From: Pseudomonadota bacterium
GTDB lineage: Bacteria > Pseudomonadota > Gammaproteobacteria > Acidiferrobacterales > UBA6901
Direction of reading: 5' to 3'
Assembly: GCA_021783175.1 (NCBI GenBank)
Contig: JAJXUF010000080.1
Location: 1-13,379, forward strand
Length of the DNA stretch: 13,379 nucleotides
Below the pieces are notes generated by a model. That model saw nothing but the letters and a program-made list of their open reading frames with translations, was not told where the DNA came from and made no database searches. The position numbers were made by a program, and so were the translations under genes. The first letter of the stretch is position 1. Every line of letters starts with the position of its first letter. Positions 1 to 7,425 of this stretch are shown here, one piece after another.

Positions 1-730
1 CTTGGAGGATCAGGTTGCCGTTGCGTTTCTTGGACTGGGCCATCAATACTGAACGATTCCACTGGTCGCTATGTGGCTCAGCTTCGCCCACTCCTTTACG
101 CAAATAGACAATGCCGTTCGTGCCAATCAGGTGGAAATCGGATTTCTCACCGAGCTGATTTTCCTCTAACGCAGCGACATAAGACTGTCGGATGCAGGCA
201 TATACAATCCCACCGAAAGCACCATGCTGCTTGTTGATACGCAGCGAAACCGGGATCAGCACGCCATCCCTATGCAAGGGGTCAGGCACGGGTTTGCCAA
301 TTAACAGCCGATTGTCCTTGTGCGTTTTATGAAATCCGAACGCCTCTTGGTAAATGCTGCTTTTGAAGAATTTAACGGGCTTGCCAGAGATGATTACCTT
401 GCCATTTTCATCACTGATGCCGGCAAGCTCGAACTGATCGTGAGTCATTTCGAAATGTTCCATCAGACTGTCGATTTGGAGTTTCGGAGTACCGGACAAA
501 TCCAGATGGCTGATGACACGCAATAATTGTTCGATGCTCACCATGGATGCATCTATTTGTTGTGACAACAAATGGGCGAAATCGCTATTGACCTGAATTT
601 TACTGGCGATCGCCAAGCTACGTTCATGTGAGACGCGCTCCAGCGTCGCCGACCAGACCAAACCAATCATGGCAAGGCAACACAGCGCAAGTGTGAGATA
701 CAGGAACCGTGATTTGTTATTTGTCACCAT
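1..730 (-). CDS. Membrane-anchored sensor with Cache/PDC-like domain (N-terminal part, cut by window edge)
   Basis: An uninterrupted frame runs from ATG at 730 down to base 1 (243 codons, no stop), so only the N-terminal part is visible. Residues about 8-27 form one hydrophobic segment after a short basic start, which is a signal anchor. The following extracytoplasmic part has a helical stretch and then a pattern typical of PDC/Cache sensor domains: FHKTHKDNRLLIGKP, then VLIPVSLRI and GAFGGIVYACIRQSY, matching the family pattern of fresh-substrate, G-x-F-x-G-V strands. Such N-termini usually precede GGDEF/EAL, histidine kinase or methyl-accepting modules; the output domain lies outside the window, so the signalling type is unknown. 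The gene is divergent from the catabolic operon and is noticeably AT-richer (hand-counted lines 40-52% GC) than the genes to its right, so it is probably not part of the cluster. A start further upstream is possible because the frame stays open for some codons. Confidence 0.72.
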   Translation of the reverse strand, partial: MVTNNKSRFLYLTLALCCLAMIGLVWSATLERVSHERSLAIASKIQVNSDFAHLLSQQIDASMVSIEQLLRVISHLDLSGTPKLQIDSLMEHFEMTHDQFELAGISDENGKVIISGKPVKFFKSSIYQEAFGFHKTHKDNRLLIGKPVPDPLHRDGVLIPVSLRINKQHGAFGGIVYACIRQSYVAALEENQLGEKSDFHLIGTNGIVYLRKGVGEAEPHSDQWNRSVLMAQSKKRNGNLILQ

Positions 731-965
731 ATCCGCTGTCTCACAGGGGGACTTAGATTTCTGGGTTAGCCTCACATTCGGGGACTTGGGCATATCGATC
801 GGCACACGGGGCCGATGCTGCTTCTGTTGCACATTAGTATAACTCGGCCGACCGCCTCCCCGAATATCGCGCTTCATTACTGGGCCTCTCCTCGGGGGTA
901 AGTGCGATTGCCCTGAACTGCCGACAGCCGGACAAATCCCGACTCGCGACATGATAAGTCGACTG

Positions 966-994
966 TTGACAGGCGCTCCAATAAACACTAAAGT
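966..994 (+). promoter_or_regulatory. Sigma70-type promoter of the dehydrogenase/ETF operon
   Basis: A perfect -35 hexamer TTGACA (966-971) is followed by a 17-base spacer and TAAAGT (989-994), which matches four of six bases of the -10 consensus. Transcription would start near base 1001, about 50 bases before the ATG at 1050. The conserved operator motif begins directly after the -10 box, a position expected for repression. Confidence 0.62.
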
Positions 995-1017
995 TTGTCT
1001 GATGAACGGATAAACGT
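993..1017 (+). promoter_or_regulatory. Probable operator of the GntR/FCD regulator, upstream of the dehydrogenase operon
   Basis: The core TTGTCTGATGAAC (995-1007) occurs exactly again upstream of the regulator gene (7380-7392). Over 25 bases (993-1017 against 7378-7402) 20 positions are identical. This copy also has imperfect dyad symmetry, GTTTGTC-N9-GATAAAC (993-1015). It covers the expected transcription start of the 966-994 promoter, so binding should repress. That the GntR protein at 6598-7371 binds here is inference. Confidence 0.55.
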
Positions 1018-1049
1018 AACATCGGTTAAACTCTGATAAGGGGACGAGC

Positions 1050-2711
1050 ATGGCAGACGCATCGTATGACGCGATAGTTATAGGCGGTGGGCACCACGCG
1101 ACTATCATTTCCTGTTATCTCGCCAAGGCGGGCTTACAGGTGGCTGTGCTGGAAGGGCACACCGGGCTGGGCGGAGGAGCGGTCAGCGAGGAAGCGCCGG
1201 CACCGGGATTTCGCCAGAATCCGCACGCACATTTCACGCGTTTCTACGGTCATCCGGCTTATTCCGATTTCAACCTGCAAGAGGAGGGACTCGAATACGT
1301 TTTCCCGGAGCAGAACGAGGGCATGATCTTCGAGGACGGTTCTAGCTTCATCGGCTATTCGGCCTTCCGGGTGGTCGATCCCAAGACGGGCCGAACCGAA
1401 GAGTCGCCAGAGAATGTCCGCAAGACCTACGATCAGATCAAAGCATTCTCGCAACGCGACGCCGACATGTATTTGCGATTGTTCGAGCAGTACAAGAAAT
1501 ACTGGAAGAAGGCTTTTCATACCCACCGCTTCACTGCGCCGCCGCCCTGGGGCACGCCTGATGCACTGGAAGCGTTATGTGACATCCCCGACAGCGGAAT
1601 CGAGCCGGTCCACCAGTTCATGTCGGTGCGCCAGTGTGCTTACGACTTCTTCGAGAGCCCGGAGCTGCGCACGCTGTTCATGCGGGCTACGCCGACATCC
1701 GGTGGTTGTTTTCCAGACGACCCGATGGGGCTGCAGAGCCTGGTCCATGTCATGGGTCTGGTGCTGTCGTTCGAGCCCGCGGCGATCGTCAAGGGCGGCA
1801 CCCAGTCGATTACCGACGCACTGGTGAAGGTGGGGAAAAAGCTCGGCGTCCAGCATTTCACCGGTCACGAGGTAGATGAGATCATCGTCGAGAATGGCAG
1901 TGCGACCGGTGTAAAACTGGCCCGTGGCGGCGCCCTAAAAGCCCCACTGGTGATCTCTGACCTCGGCGTGCCGCAGACCTTCCTGCGTCTTCTGCGCAAT
2001 CACGCACTCGGCGACAGGCTGTTGCATAGGGTCAAGAACATTCATTACGACCGTGGCCAGATCTTCTGGGGCAACGTGGCGATGCATGAATTGCCCAAGT
2101 ACACCGCCGACAACATCAATCCGGGCGTCGGTTCGCAACCGCGCCTATACACCGGTGCCAAGGATCCAGAATATATGGCCAGCCGCTATCAGCACGACAT
2201 CTTCCTGCTCGGCTTTCCGCAACAGCCGTACATTCTGACCGCACCCGACAGCATCTGGGACAGGACCCGTGCGCCGGAAGGCAAGCACACCATTCTGATC
2301 GAAGATTTCACCGCGCCGGCGCGGTTGTTCTCGGCACGCGACTGGGGTCGCATCAAGGAGGAGTTCACCGATCGCGCGCTTGAGGAATGGCGCAAGTACG
2401 CCCCCAACATGACCAAGGACAACATCATCGGCGTACGCATCTACGGTCCTTACGACGTGCAGGCCGGCAAGCCCGATATGATCGAAGGTGGCTGGACGGA
2501 AGGATCGATGTTCGCCTCGCAACTCGGCCGCTTTCGGCCAACCCCGGAACTGTCAGGGTATCGCACGCCGATCAAGAATCTGTACATGTGCTCGTCCAAT
2601 CTGCATTCGGCCGGCGGTATCGGTCGTGGATCGAGCTATATCGCCTACAAGATCATCGCCCAGGACCGTTCATTAATGCGCATCTGGGAACAGGCCGGGC
2701 GCGAATTTTAA
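1050..2711 (+). CDS. FAD-dependent oxidoreductase, phytoene desaturase-like family
   Basis: A 553-residue flavoprotein, length typical of the phytoene dehydrogenase / NAD(P)/FAD-dependent oxidoreductase superfamily. The N-terminus has the Rossmann beta-alpha-beta unit (YDAIVIGGGHHA, residues 6-17) with the acidic ribose-binding residue E35 (VAVLEG) and a GLGGGAVSEE segment after it. The GxGxxG motif ends in Ala17 instead of Gly. The C-terminus (about 512-535) has the second FAD-binding strand, YMCSSNLHSAGGIGRG, where classical members have CG-x-STHPGGG. No signal peptide or membrane segment is seen. It is first in an operon with ETF beta and alpha 15 bases downstream, so electrons from its FAD very probably go to ETF rather than oxygen or NAD. 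Known ETF-linked relatives include, from memory, the limonene dehydrogenase CtmAB of Castellaniella defragrans, which hydroxylates a terpene without oxygen; carotenoid desaturation is unlikely because no carotenoid gene is nearby. The real substrate is unknown. Confidence 0.82.
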   Translation: MADASYDAIVIGGGHHATIISCYLAKAGLQVAVLEGHTGLGGGAVSEEAPAPGFRQNPHAHFTRFYGHPAYSDFNLQEEGLEYVFPEQNEGMIFEDGSSFIGYSAFRVVDPKTGRTEESPENVRKTYDQIKAFSQRDADMYLRLFEQYKKYWKKAFHTHRFTAPPPWGTPDALEALCDIPDSGIEPVHQFMSVRQCAYDFFESPELRTLFMRATPTSGGCFPDDPMGLQSLVHVMGLVLSFEPAAIVKGGTQSITDALVKVGKKLGVQHFTGHEVDEIIVENGSATGVKLARGGALKAPLVISDLGVPQTFLRLLRNHALGDRLLHRVKNIHYDRGQIFWGNVAMHELPKYTADNINPGVGSQPRLYTGAKDPEYMASRYQHDIFLLGFPQQPYILTAPDSIWDRTRAPEGKHTILIEDFTAPARLFSARDWGRIKEEFTDRALEEWRKYAPNMTKDNIIGVRIYGPYDVQAGKPDMIEGGWTEGSMFASQLGRFRPTPELSGYRTPIKNLYMCSSNLHSAGGIGRGSSYIAYKIIAQDRSLMRIWEQAGREF

Positions 2712-2726
2712 CGAGAGGAGAGCGGG

Positions 2727-3545
2727 ATGCGTGTCGTCGTCTGCCTCAAGCAGGTAATCGATCCACTGACGCCGGCGTCGACCTTGACGCTCGATCAAAA
2801 TGATAAAAAGATTCGCGTCGGCATTGTTGCGCCGCCGGTGATCAACGGATTCGACGAACAAGGGCTCGAGGCGGCATTGCGCCTGCGCGAGAAACGGAAA
2901 GATATCGAGATCGTCTGTCTGGCCGTTGGCGAGCGCTTCAACAGCGACGTGATGAAGCGCTCGCTGGCCGTTGGCGCCGATCAATTGATCCTCGTCCAGG
3001 ACGCCTCCCTCGACACCTGGGATCCCTATCCGATCGCCTCGGCTTTGGCAGCCGCCATTCGCCAGATCGGCGGCGCCGACCTGATCATTTGCGGGCGTCA
3101 GGGTTCCGACTGGGACAATGCGCTAACCCCCTACATTCTGGCCGATTTGCTGGCGCTGCCGCTGCTAAGCCTCGCCAAGCGCGTAGAGCTCAACGAGGGT
3201 AATCGGGTCGAGATCGAAAGAGTGCTCGCCGACGGTTCGATGATGATGAATGCGCCGCTGCCGGCGCTGGTGACGGTGACGAGCGAACTGGGCGCCTTGC
3301 GGATGCCGAGCGTCTCCGCGCGCCTGTCGGCGGCGCGCAAACAACCGCGTCAAATCGCCCTGGCCGACCTCGAGGTAAGCGCCGCACCGGTGCGAGCGCC
3401 GGAGGTGATCGACCTGGCGATTCCCGTCACCGGGCGAAGCTGTGCCTTCATCGAGGCCGCCGATGGGCCGGGTGCGGGTGCTCGCCTGGCCGAAACATTG
3501 TTGCAGGCCGGGGCGATCCGTCTCGGCGGGGAGAGCCAATCATGA
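2727..3545 (+). CDS. etfB: Electron transfer flavoprotein, beta subunit
   Basis: This is the small subunit of a soluble FAD/AMP heterodimer that carries electrons from flavin dehydrogenases to a quinone reductase. The 272-residue product has the family landmarks: MRVVVCLKQV at the start, INGFDEQGLEAALRL (39-53; family INPFDEYALEEALRL), the nucleotide segment LAVGADQLILV (80-90), the AMP-binding loop GRQGSDWDNALTPYILADLL (123-142) and TVTSELGALRMPS (183-195). The loop differs from the usual GRQAIDGD by GSDWD. A good ribosome site AGGAG lies six bases before ATG 2727, 15 bases after the dehydrogenase stop. Its stop codon overlaps the ATG of the alpha subunit (ATGA, 3542-3545), which indicates translational coupling and equal production. 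Its place between the FAD dehydrogenase and the membrane Fe-S protein makes it a dedicated ETF for this pathway rather than the housekeeping one. Confidence 0.9.
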   Translation: MRVVVCLKQVIDPLTPASTLTLDQNDKKIRVGIVAPPVINGFDEQGLEAALRLREKRKDIEIVCLAVGERFNSDVMKRSLAVGADQLILVQDASLDTWDPYPIASALAAAIRQIGGADLIICGRQGSDWDNALTPYILADLLALPLLSLAKRVELNEGNRVEIERVLADGSMMMNAPLPALVTVTSELGALRMPSVSARLSAARKQPRQIALADLEVSAAPVRAPEVIDLAIPVTGRSCAFIEAADGPGAGARLAETLLQAGAIRLGGESQS

Positions 3546-4522
3546 CCGGAATTCTGATAGTTGCCGAGGTCGATGCAGGCGAATTGCGACCGGATTTCAG
3601 AGAACTGATGACGGTGGCCAGAGCCATGTCCGCCACCGTTCCCGGCGGAATTGCCATCGCCCTCGTCGGCGCGAAACTGGAAGCGGCAACGCGTCAGGCG
3701 GCAAGGATCGGCGCCGATTCGCTGCACGTGATCGATGACGATCGTCTGGCCGATCCCTGGCCCGAAGCCCACGCCGCTGCCTTGATCCAATTGTGTGGCG
3801 AACTCTCCCCGAAGATGGTGATCGCTCCGCGCACGATACTCGGCGCCGAGATGGCGGCTCGTCTGGCGGTCCATTGCCGCTGGCAATTGGTTCAGGACGT
3901 GACCCAGATCGAAGCGACACCGGAAGGTGGCCTAAAATGCTTGAGGCCGGTTTCAGGCGGCGCCGTCGCCGCAACAGTGCGCGCAGGTGCTGGACCTTGG
4001 GTCGTGGTGCCGCGTCCGCGAGCCTTCACGCCGGACGAGACCGACACCGGCAGCAGCGTCGTCGCACCCGTACGCCACGCCTTCGAGCCGCCAGTGCTGG
4101 CGACGGTTTGTGAAGCACCTAAGCGCATTGCTGTCGAAGGCATCGGCATCGATCGAGCGAAGACGGTCATCGCCGGCGGCGGCGGACTCGGTGGCCCCGG
4201 GCCCTTTGGTTTGCTGCGCGAAATTGCCGATTTGCTAGGTGGCGCAGTGGGCGCGTCGCGCGTCGCGGTTGATTCCGGCTGGGTGCAAGCGTCTCTTCAG
4301 GTTGGCCTGACGGGCAAGACCATCGCCCCCGATCTGTATATCGCCGTCGGCATTTCCGGTGCGATTCAGCATCTGATCGGTTGCTCGTCAGCGCAGGTGA
4401 TCGTCGCGATCAATAGCGATGCCTCAGCGCCGATCTTCGGCATCGCCAATTATGGCGTCGTCGGTGATTGGAATGAAGTCATGCCGGCTTTCCGTGACGC
4501 ATTAGCCGGCCACGCTTCATGA
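3542..4522 (+). CDS. etfA: Electron transfer flavoprotein, alpha subunit
   Basis: The large ETF subunit binds the redox-active FAD. The 326-residue sequence has an N-terminal nucleotide-like domain (1-190, with LAVHCRWQLVQDVTQIE at 108-124) and the signature FAD domain from about 205: VIAGGGGLGG (209-218), GAVGASRVAVDSGW (234-247, with Arg240 matching the conserved FAD-contacting Arg), QVGLTGKTIAPDLYIAVG (253-270), ISGAIQH (271-277) and AINSDASAPIFGIANYGVVGDW (289-310). Leu256 sits where most ETFs have Gln in QVGQTGK, close to the flavin, while the following Thr257 and His277 are kept. The start codon overlaps the beta stop. The membrane Fe-S oxidoreductase begins 21 bases downstream. The single-FAD, AMP-type architecture and the quinone-reductase neighbour suggest an ordinary (non-bifurcating) ETF, but that is inference. 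Confidence 0.9.
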   Translation: MTGILIVAEVDAGELRPDFRELMTVARAMSATVPGGIAIALVGAKLEAATRQAARIGADSLHVIDDDRLADPWPEAHAAALIQLCGELSPKMVIAPRTILGAEMAARLAVHCRWQLVQDVTQIEATPEGGLKCLRPVSGGAVAATVRAGAGPWVVVPRPRAFTPDETDTGSSVVAPVRHAFEPPVLATVCEAPKRIAVEGIGIDRAKTVIAGGGGLGGPGPFGLLREIADLLGGAVGASRVAVDSGWVQASLQVGLTGKTIAPDLYIAVGISGAIQHLIGCSSAQVIVAINSDASAPIFGIANYGVVGDWNEVMPAFRDALAGHAS

Positions 4523-4543
4523 GTTCGGTGCGGCCAAGCTGAA

Positions 4544-6538
4544 ATGCCGATCGAAATATCCCTGAGATTAGCCGTCGTTATAGCGGCGCTCGTTGCTGCG
4601 GGACTCCGCTTCGGACGTCTGGCGCGTCCTCTGCTGGCTGCGCCAGCAGAGCCGCGGCTGAAACCATTCGCTCCGCGCGCATGGGGAGTACTGGTCAATA
4701 TATTAGGTCATGTGCGGCTGCTGCGAAAGCCTTACGCCGGGCTGCTGCACATGATGATGTTTTTCGGGTTTCTGTTTCTTCTCACAGCCGTAGTACAGAC
4801 CTTCGGCGCGGGCGTTTCACCGCTGTTTGCGCTTGCCAGGATCGGAGGATCGACCTGGATCGCACTCGGGCAGGATATTTTCGCGACCTTGCTGTTGGTC
4901 GCTGTCGCGATGGCCGCTTTTCAGCGTTTGGTGCTGGTGCCGTCGCGCTTCGAGGGATCTAACAAAGCCGACGCTGGGATCATCCTTGGCTTGGTCGCGG
5001 CGGTCGCTATCGGCCTGCTCCTTCAGAACGCCTGTTACATCGTTGGCGGTGATCCTTCGGCGGCGTGGCGACCGGTCAGTTCAATTCTGGCGACACTGCT
5101 TCGCTGGCTGGGCATGACCGGGCCGGCCGCGAAAGTCGGCGCGACGGCATTCGCCTGGCTGCACATGCTGGCCATCCTGGTTTTTCTTATCTACATTCCA
5201 GGCTCCAAGCATCTTCATGTGTTCGTTGGCATTCCCAACCTCTATTTGCGCGACCTCCAGCCGGCAGGACGGCTCACCACGCCCGATCTCGAACAGCCGG
5301 CGCTCGGCCTCTCGAAAGTCAGTCAGCTCGGCCGCAAGCAAGTGCTCGACCTCTACGCCTGTACCGAATGCGGGCGCTGTCAGGAAATGTGTCCAGCCTA
5401 CGCCTCGGGCAAGCCGTTGAGCCCGAAGCTGCTGATCATGAATTTACGCGACCATCTTTGGGAGCAACGGGACGGGGGAGATGGGGATGATACCGGCGGC
5501 GCACTGATCGGCAATGCCATCAAGGAAGAAACGATCTGGTCATGCACCACCTGCCGCGCTTGCATGGAGGCCTGCCCGCTGTTCATCGAACACGTGCCCA
5601 AGATCATTGACATGCGCCGGTATCTGGCGATGGAGGCCGGAAGCGTTCCCGATGGAATCTCGGGCGCGACGCTGTCGATAGAGCAAAGAGGCCATCCCTG
5701 GGCTGGGACAAGATTCTCCCGCCTGGACTGGTGCCGCGACCTCGATATTCGCGTGCTCAAGCCAGGAGAGGCTACCGACACGCTGCTGTGGGTTGGCTGT
5801 ACTGCAGCCTTGGATGCGCGTGCGCAGAAGGTCGTGCGCTCCCTGGTGCGCCTGCTGCGTGCGGCAAAGGTGGATTTCGCCATCCTCGGCGACGACGAGA
5901 AGTGCACGGGCGACGTCGCACGCCGCACCGGCAACGATTATCTCTTCCAAATGCAGGCGGCGGCCAATATCGAGACGCTCAATGCTCGGACGTTCAGGCA
6001 AATTGTCAGTGTCTGTCCTCACTGCGTAAACACGCTGAAGAATGAATATTCAGAATTCGGTGGCACTTACCAGGTTGCCCATCATACCCAGTTGCTGGCG
6101 GAGTTGATGGAAACTGGTCGCCTGCCTCAACTGCAGAAGAGCGAGGCGGGCACCATTACCTTCCACGATCCCTGCTACCTCGGTCGCTACAACGGAGAAT
6201 TTGCTGCGCCCCGTGCGGTCCTCTCGGCTGCGGGTGCGACCCTTGCCGAGATGAAGCGCACTCGCGGACAGTCGTTTTGCTGCGGCGGTGGCGGTGGGCG
6301 TTCATTCGCGATTGAACCACCGGATCAGCGCGTCAACGTCATTCGCGCCCGGCAGGCGCGCGAAACGGGGGCGCCGGTGCTTGCCACTGCCTGCCCGTTT
6401 TGCCTGTTGATGCTCGAGGACGGTTGCAAGGCGGCAGCGAGACAGGAGGACGGTGGAGTTCAGACCCAGCAGGTTCGCGATATCGCCGAAATCCTCGTCG
6501 AGTCCATGCCCGGTGGCGGCGCAGGAGTGGTCTTGTGA
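4544..6538 (+). CDS. Membrane (Fe-S) ETF:quinone oxidoreductase-like protein (cytochrome b-like + 2x[4Fe-4S] + 2xCCG)
   Basis: This 664-residue fusion most likely takes electrons from the adjacent ETF and passes them to the quinone pool. Residues 1-230 carry about six hydrophobic segments (near 6-22, 68-88, 108-132, 143-166, 176-190, 203-219) with histidines suited to haem b (H56, H69, H207, H223, H225), resembling the NarI/HdrE membrane domain. Two classical [4Fe-4S] motifs follow, CTECGRCQEMCP (C273, 276, 279, 283) and CTTCRACMEACP (C334, 337, 340, 344). Two CCG domains complete it: C419, C454, C491/C494 (SVCPHC) and C544 (HDPCYLGR), C579/C580 (FCCGGGGGR), C617/C620 (ACPFC). This layout is that of EMO-type ETF:menaquinone oxidoreductases and HdrD-like proteins. 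No clear Shine-Dalgarno site precedes ATG 4544, but the N-terminal hydrophobic segment supports that start; it lies 21 bases after the ETF alpha stop and may be coupled. It closes the operon and runs convergently into the regulator gene. Confidence 0.87.
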   Translation: MPIEISLRLAVVIAALVAAGLRFGRLARPLLAAPAEPRLKPFAPRAWGVLVNILGHVRLLRKPYAGLLHMMMFFGFLFLLTAVVQTFGAGVSPLFALARIGGSTWIALGQDIFATLLLVAVAMAAFQRLVLVPSRFEGSNKADAGIILGLVAAVAIGLLLQNACYIVGGDPSAAWRPVSSILATLLRWLGMTGPAAKVGATAFAWLHMLAILVFLIYIPGSKHLHVFVGIPNLYLRDLQPAGRLTTPDLEQPALGLSKVSQLGRKQVLDLYACTECGRCQEMCPAYASGKPLSPKLLIMNLRDHLWEQRDGGDGDDTGGALIGNAIKEETIWSCTTCRACMEACPLFIEHVPKIIDMRRYLAMEAGSVPDGISGATLSIEQRGHPWAGTRFSRLDWCRDLDIRVLKPGEATDTLLWVGCTAALDARAQKVVRSLVRLLRAAKVDFAILGDDEKCTGDVARRTGNDYLFQMQAAANIETLNARTFRQIVSVCPHCVNTLKNEYSEFGGTYQVAHHTQLLAELMETGRLPQLQKSEAGTITFHDPCYLGRYNGEFAAPRAVLSAAGATLAEMKRTRGQSFCCGGGGGRSFAIEPPDQRVNVIRARQARETGAPVLATACPFCLLMLEDGCKAAARQEDGGVQTQQVRDIAEILVESMPGGGAGVVL

Positions 6539-6597
6539 GCGCGTACGGCGTGATATCGAATGAGCGGCCGGGCGCGTTCGGTAAGACCAGGGCGTTT

Positions 6598-7371
6598 TCA
6601 GGACCCTCGGTTCTTGCGAGGACGTCGCGTCTGCGCTTTGCGTCCCGCAGCTTCTTGCTTCATGTCGGCGCCGCTCCCCTCGGGGGAATCAAGAACGATC
6701 TTGAGACCATGCCGCATATGTTGCTCGCTGGCGGCCATGGCCGCATTCGGGTCGTGATCGCGGATCGCGGCGAAGATTTTCTCGTGGTCCTCCAGCAAGG
6801 TCGTGTAATTCTCTGGATGACGACGCGAGAAACGTGTCGACTCGAAATAGAGGCTGCGCAACAGGAGCGTTGCAAGCAGGAGCGTCTGATTGCCGCTGGC
6901 GTCGGCGACCGCGGTGTGAAAATCCAACGACGTTTGGATGCTGGCGGCCTCGTTACCAATTGCTTTGCGGCCCGCTTCGATTGTGTCCCGAATACGACGA
7001 ATGCCTGCCGCATTGGCGCGCCTCGCCGCCATTGCGGCAATCAATGGTTCGAGGACAAGGCGTGCTTCGACAATGTCATTGATCAGGTCGGTACTGGTGA
7101 ACTCGGACCACTCCGTCAGCGCAAACAGCGGCGCAGTATTGATCAGGATAGTTCCTCGGCCCGGCTTCGCTTCGGTCACGCCGAGGATCTGAAACACGCG
7201 AAAGGCCTCGCGAATCGACGAGCGGCCGACTCCCAATTGTTCCGCCAAGACGGCCTCGGAAGGGAATTTGTCGCCCGGTTTGATCTTGCCGACTGCCACC
7301 AGGCGAGCGATCTCATGAACGATCGCCTTGGCCAGGGAAGCATTGCGGGTAATGGATATTTTAGCTAACAT
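6598..7371 (-). CDS. GntR-family transcriptional regulator, FCD (FadR C-terminal) subfamily
   Basis: A 257-residue local regulator. Residues about 12-76 are the winged helix: KIKPGDKFPSEAVLAEQLGVGRSSIREAFRVFQILGV followed by the wing AKPGRGT, near-consensus for GntR. Residues about 95-228 are an all-helical FCD ligand domain, with EARLVLEP (102-109), DFHTAVADASGN (150-161), H196 (EDHEKIFAAIRDHD) and H218. H152, H196 and H218 match the usual metal-binding histidines, but the Asp normally four residues before the first His is Ser148. The tail (233-257) is basic, probably disordered. It lies between the two plus-strand blocks, converging with the first and divergent from the second, and shares an operator-like motif with both. 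FCD proteins usually respond to carboxylates such as pathway acids or CoA-linked metabolites and often repress themselves; here that is inference. The start ATG 7371 is only seven bases from the motif's copy, so autorepression is plausible. Confidence 0.88.
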   Translation of the reverse strand: MLAKISITRNASLAKAIVHEIARLVAVGKIKPGDKFPSEAVLAEQLGVGRSSIREAFRVFQILGVTEAKPGRGTILINTAPLFALTEWSEFTSTDLINDIVEARLVLEPLIAAMAARRANAAGIRRIRDTIEAGRKAIGNEAASIQTSLDFHTAVADASGNQTLLLATLLLRSLYFESTRFSRRHPENYTTLLEDHEKIFAAIRDHDPNAAMAASEQHMRHGLKIVLDSPEGSGADMKQEAAGRKAQTRRPRKNRGS

Positions 7372-7377
7372 CGAATA

Positions 7378-7402
7378 GATTGTCTGATGAACATATTAAC
7401 TT
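7378..7402 (+). promoter_or_regulatory. Probable autoregulatory operator in front of the GntR/FCD gene
   Basis: TTGTCTGATGAAC (7380-7392) is identical to 995-1007, and the wider 25 bases match at 20 positions. It starts seven bases before the regulator's ATG (7371, minus strand), so it lies in its leader or core promoter. This is the usual arrangement for an FCD repressor that controls itself; binding has not been shown. Confidence 0.55.
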
Positions 7403-7425
7403 ATGTTTGCGAGGATGCGCGGGAA

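Larger units (their letters stand above)
731..1049. other. Intergenic region between divergent sensor and dehydrogenase operon
   Basis: These 319 bases hold no convincing gene; a 62-codon minus-strand frame (834-1022) overlaps the promoter and has no recognisable product. Visible content: a direct repeat CTCACAGGGGGACTT (740-754) / CTCACATTCGGGGACTT (771-787) near the start of the sensor gene, a small hairpin ATCGGC-N7-GCCGAT (798-816), and at the right end the promoter and operator of the dehydrogenase operon, followed by the ribosome site AAGGGGA (1038-1044) five bases before its ATG. Confidence 0.6.

Noticed and set aside
320..526. 68-codon plus-strand frame
   Set aside because: It is antisense to the sensor gene, whose frame is open over the whole left end with a clear Cache-like pattern.
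834..1022. 62-codon minus-strand frame upstream of the dehydrogenase operon
   Set aside because: It overlaps the promoter and operator and has no ribosome site or recognisable product.
1050..2711. Carotenoid biosynthesis (phytoene desaturase proper)
   Set aside because: No phytoene synthase, cyclase or other carotenoid gene is present, and the gene is tied to ETF and a quinone reductase, which points to catabolism.
6537..6579. Terminator between the first operon and the regulator gene
   Set aside because: GAGCGCG and CGCGTTC can pair with one G-U, but the loop is 29 bases and no T-run follows on either strand.
6400..7368. Long plus-strand open frame (322 codons) opposite the regulator gene
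   Set aside because: It overlaps the end of the membrane Fe-S gene and runs antisense through a clear GntR/FCD protein; its translation has no recognisable domain and is rich in Arg/Cys as expected for a shadow frame.
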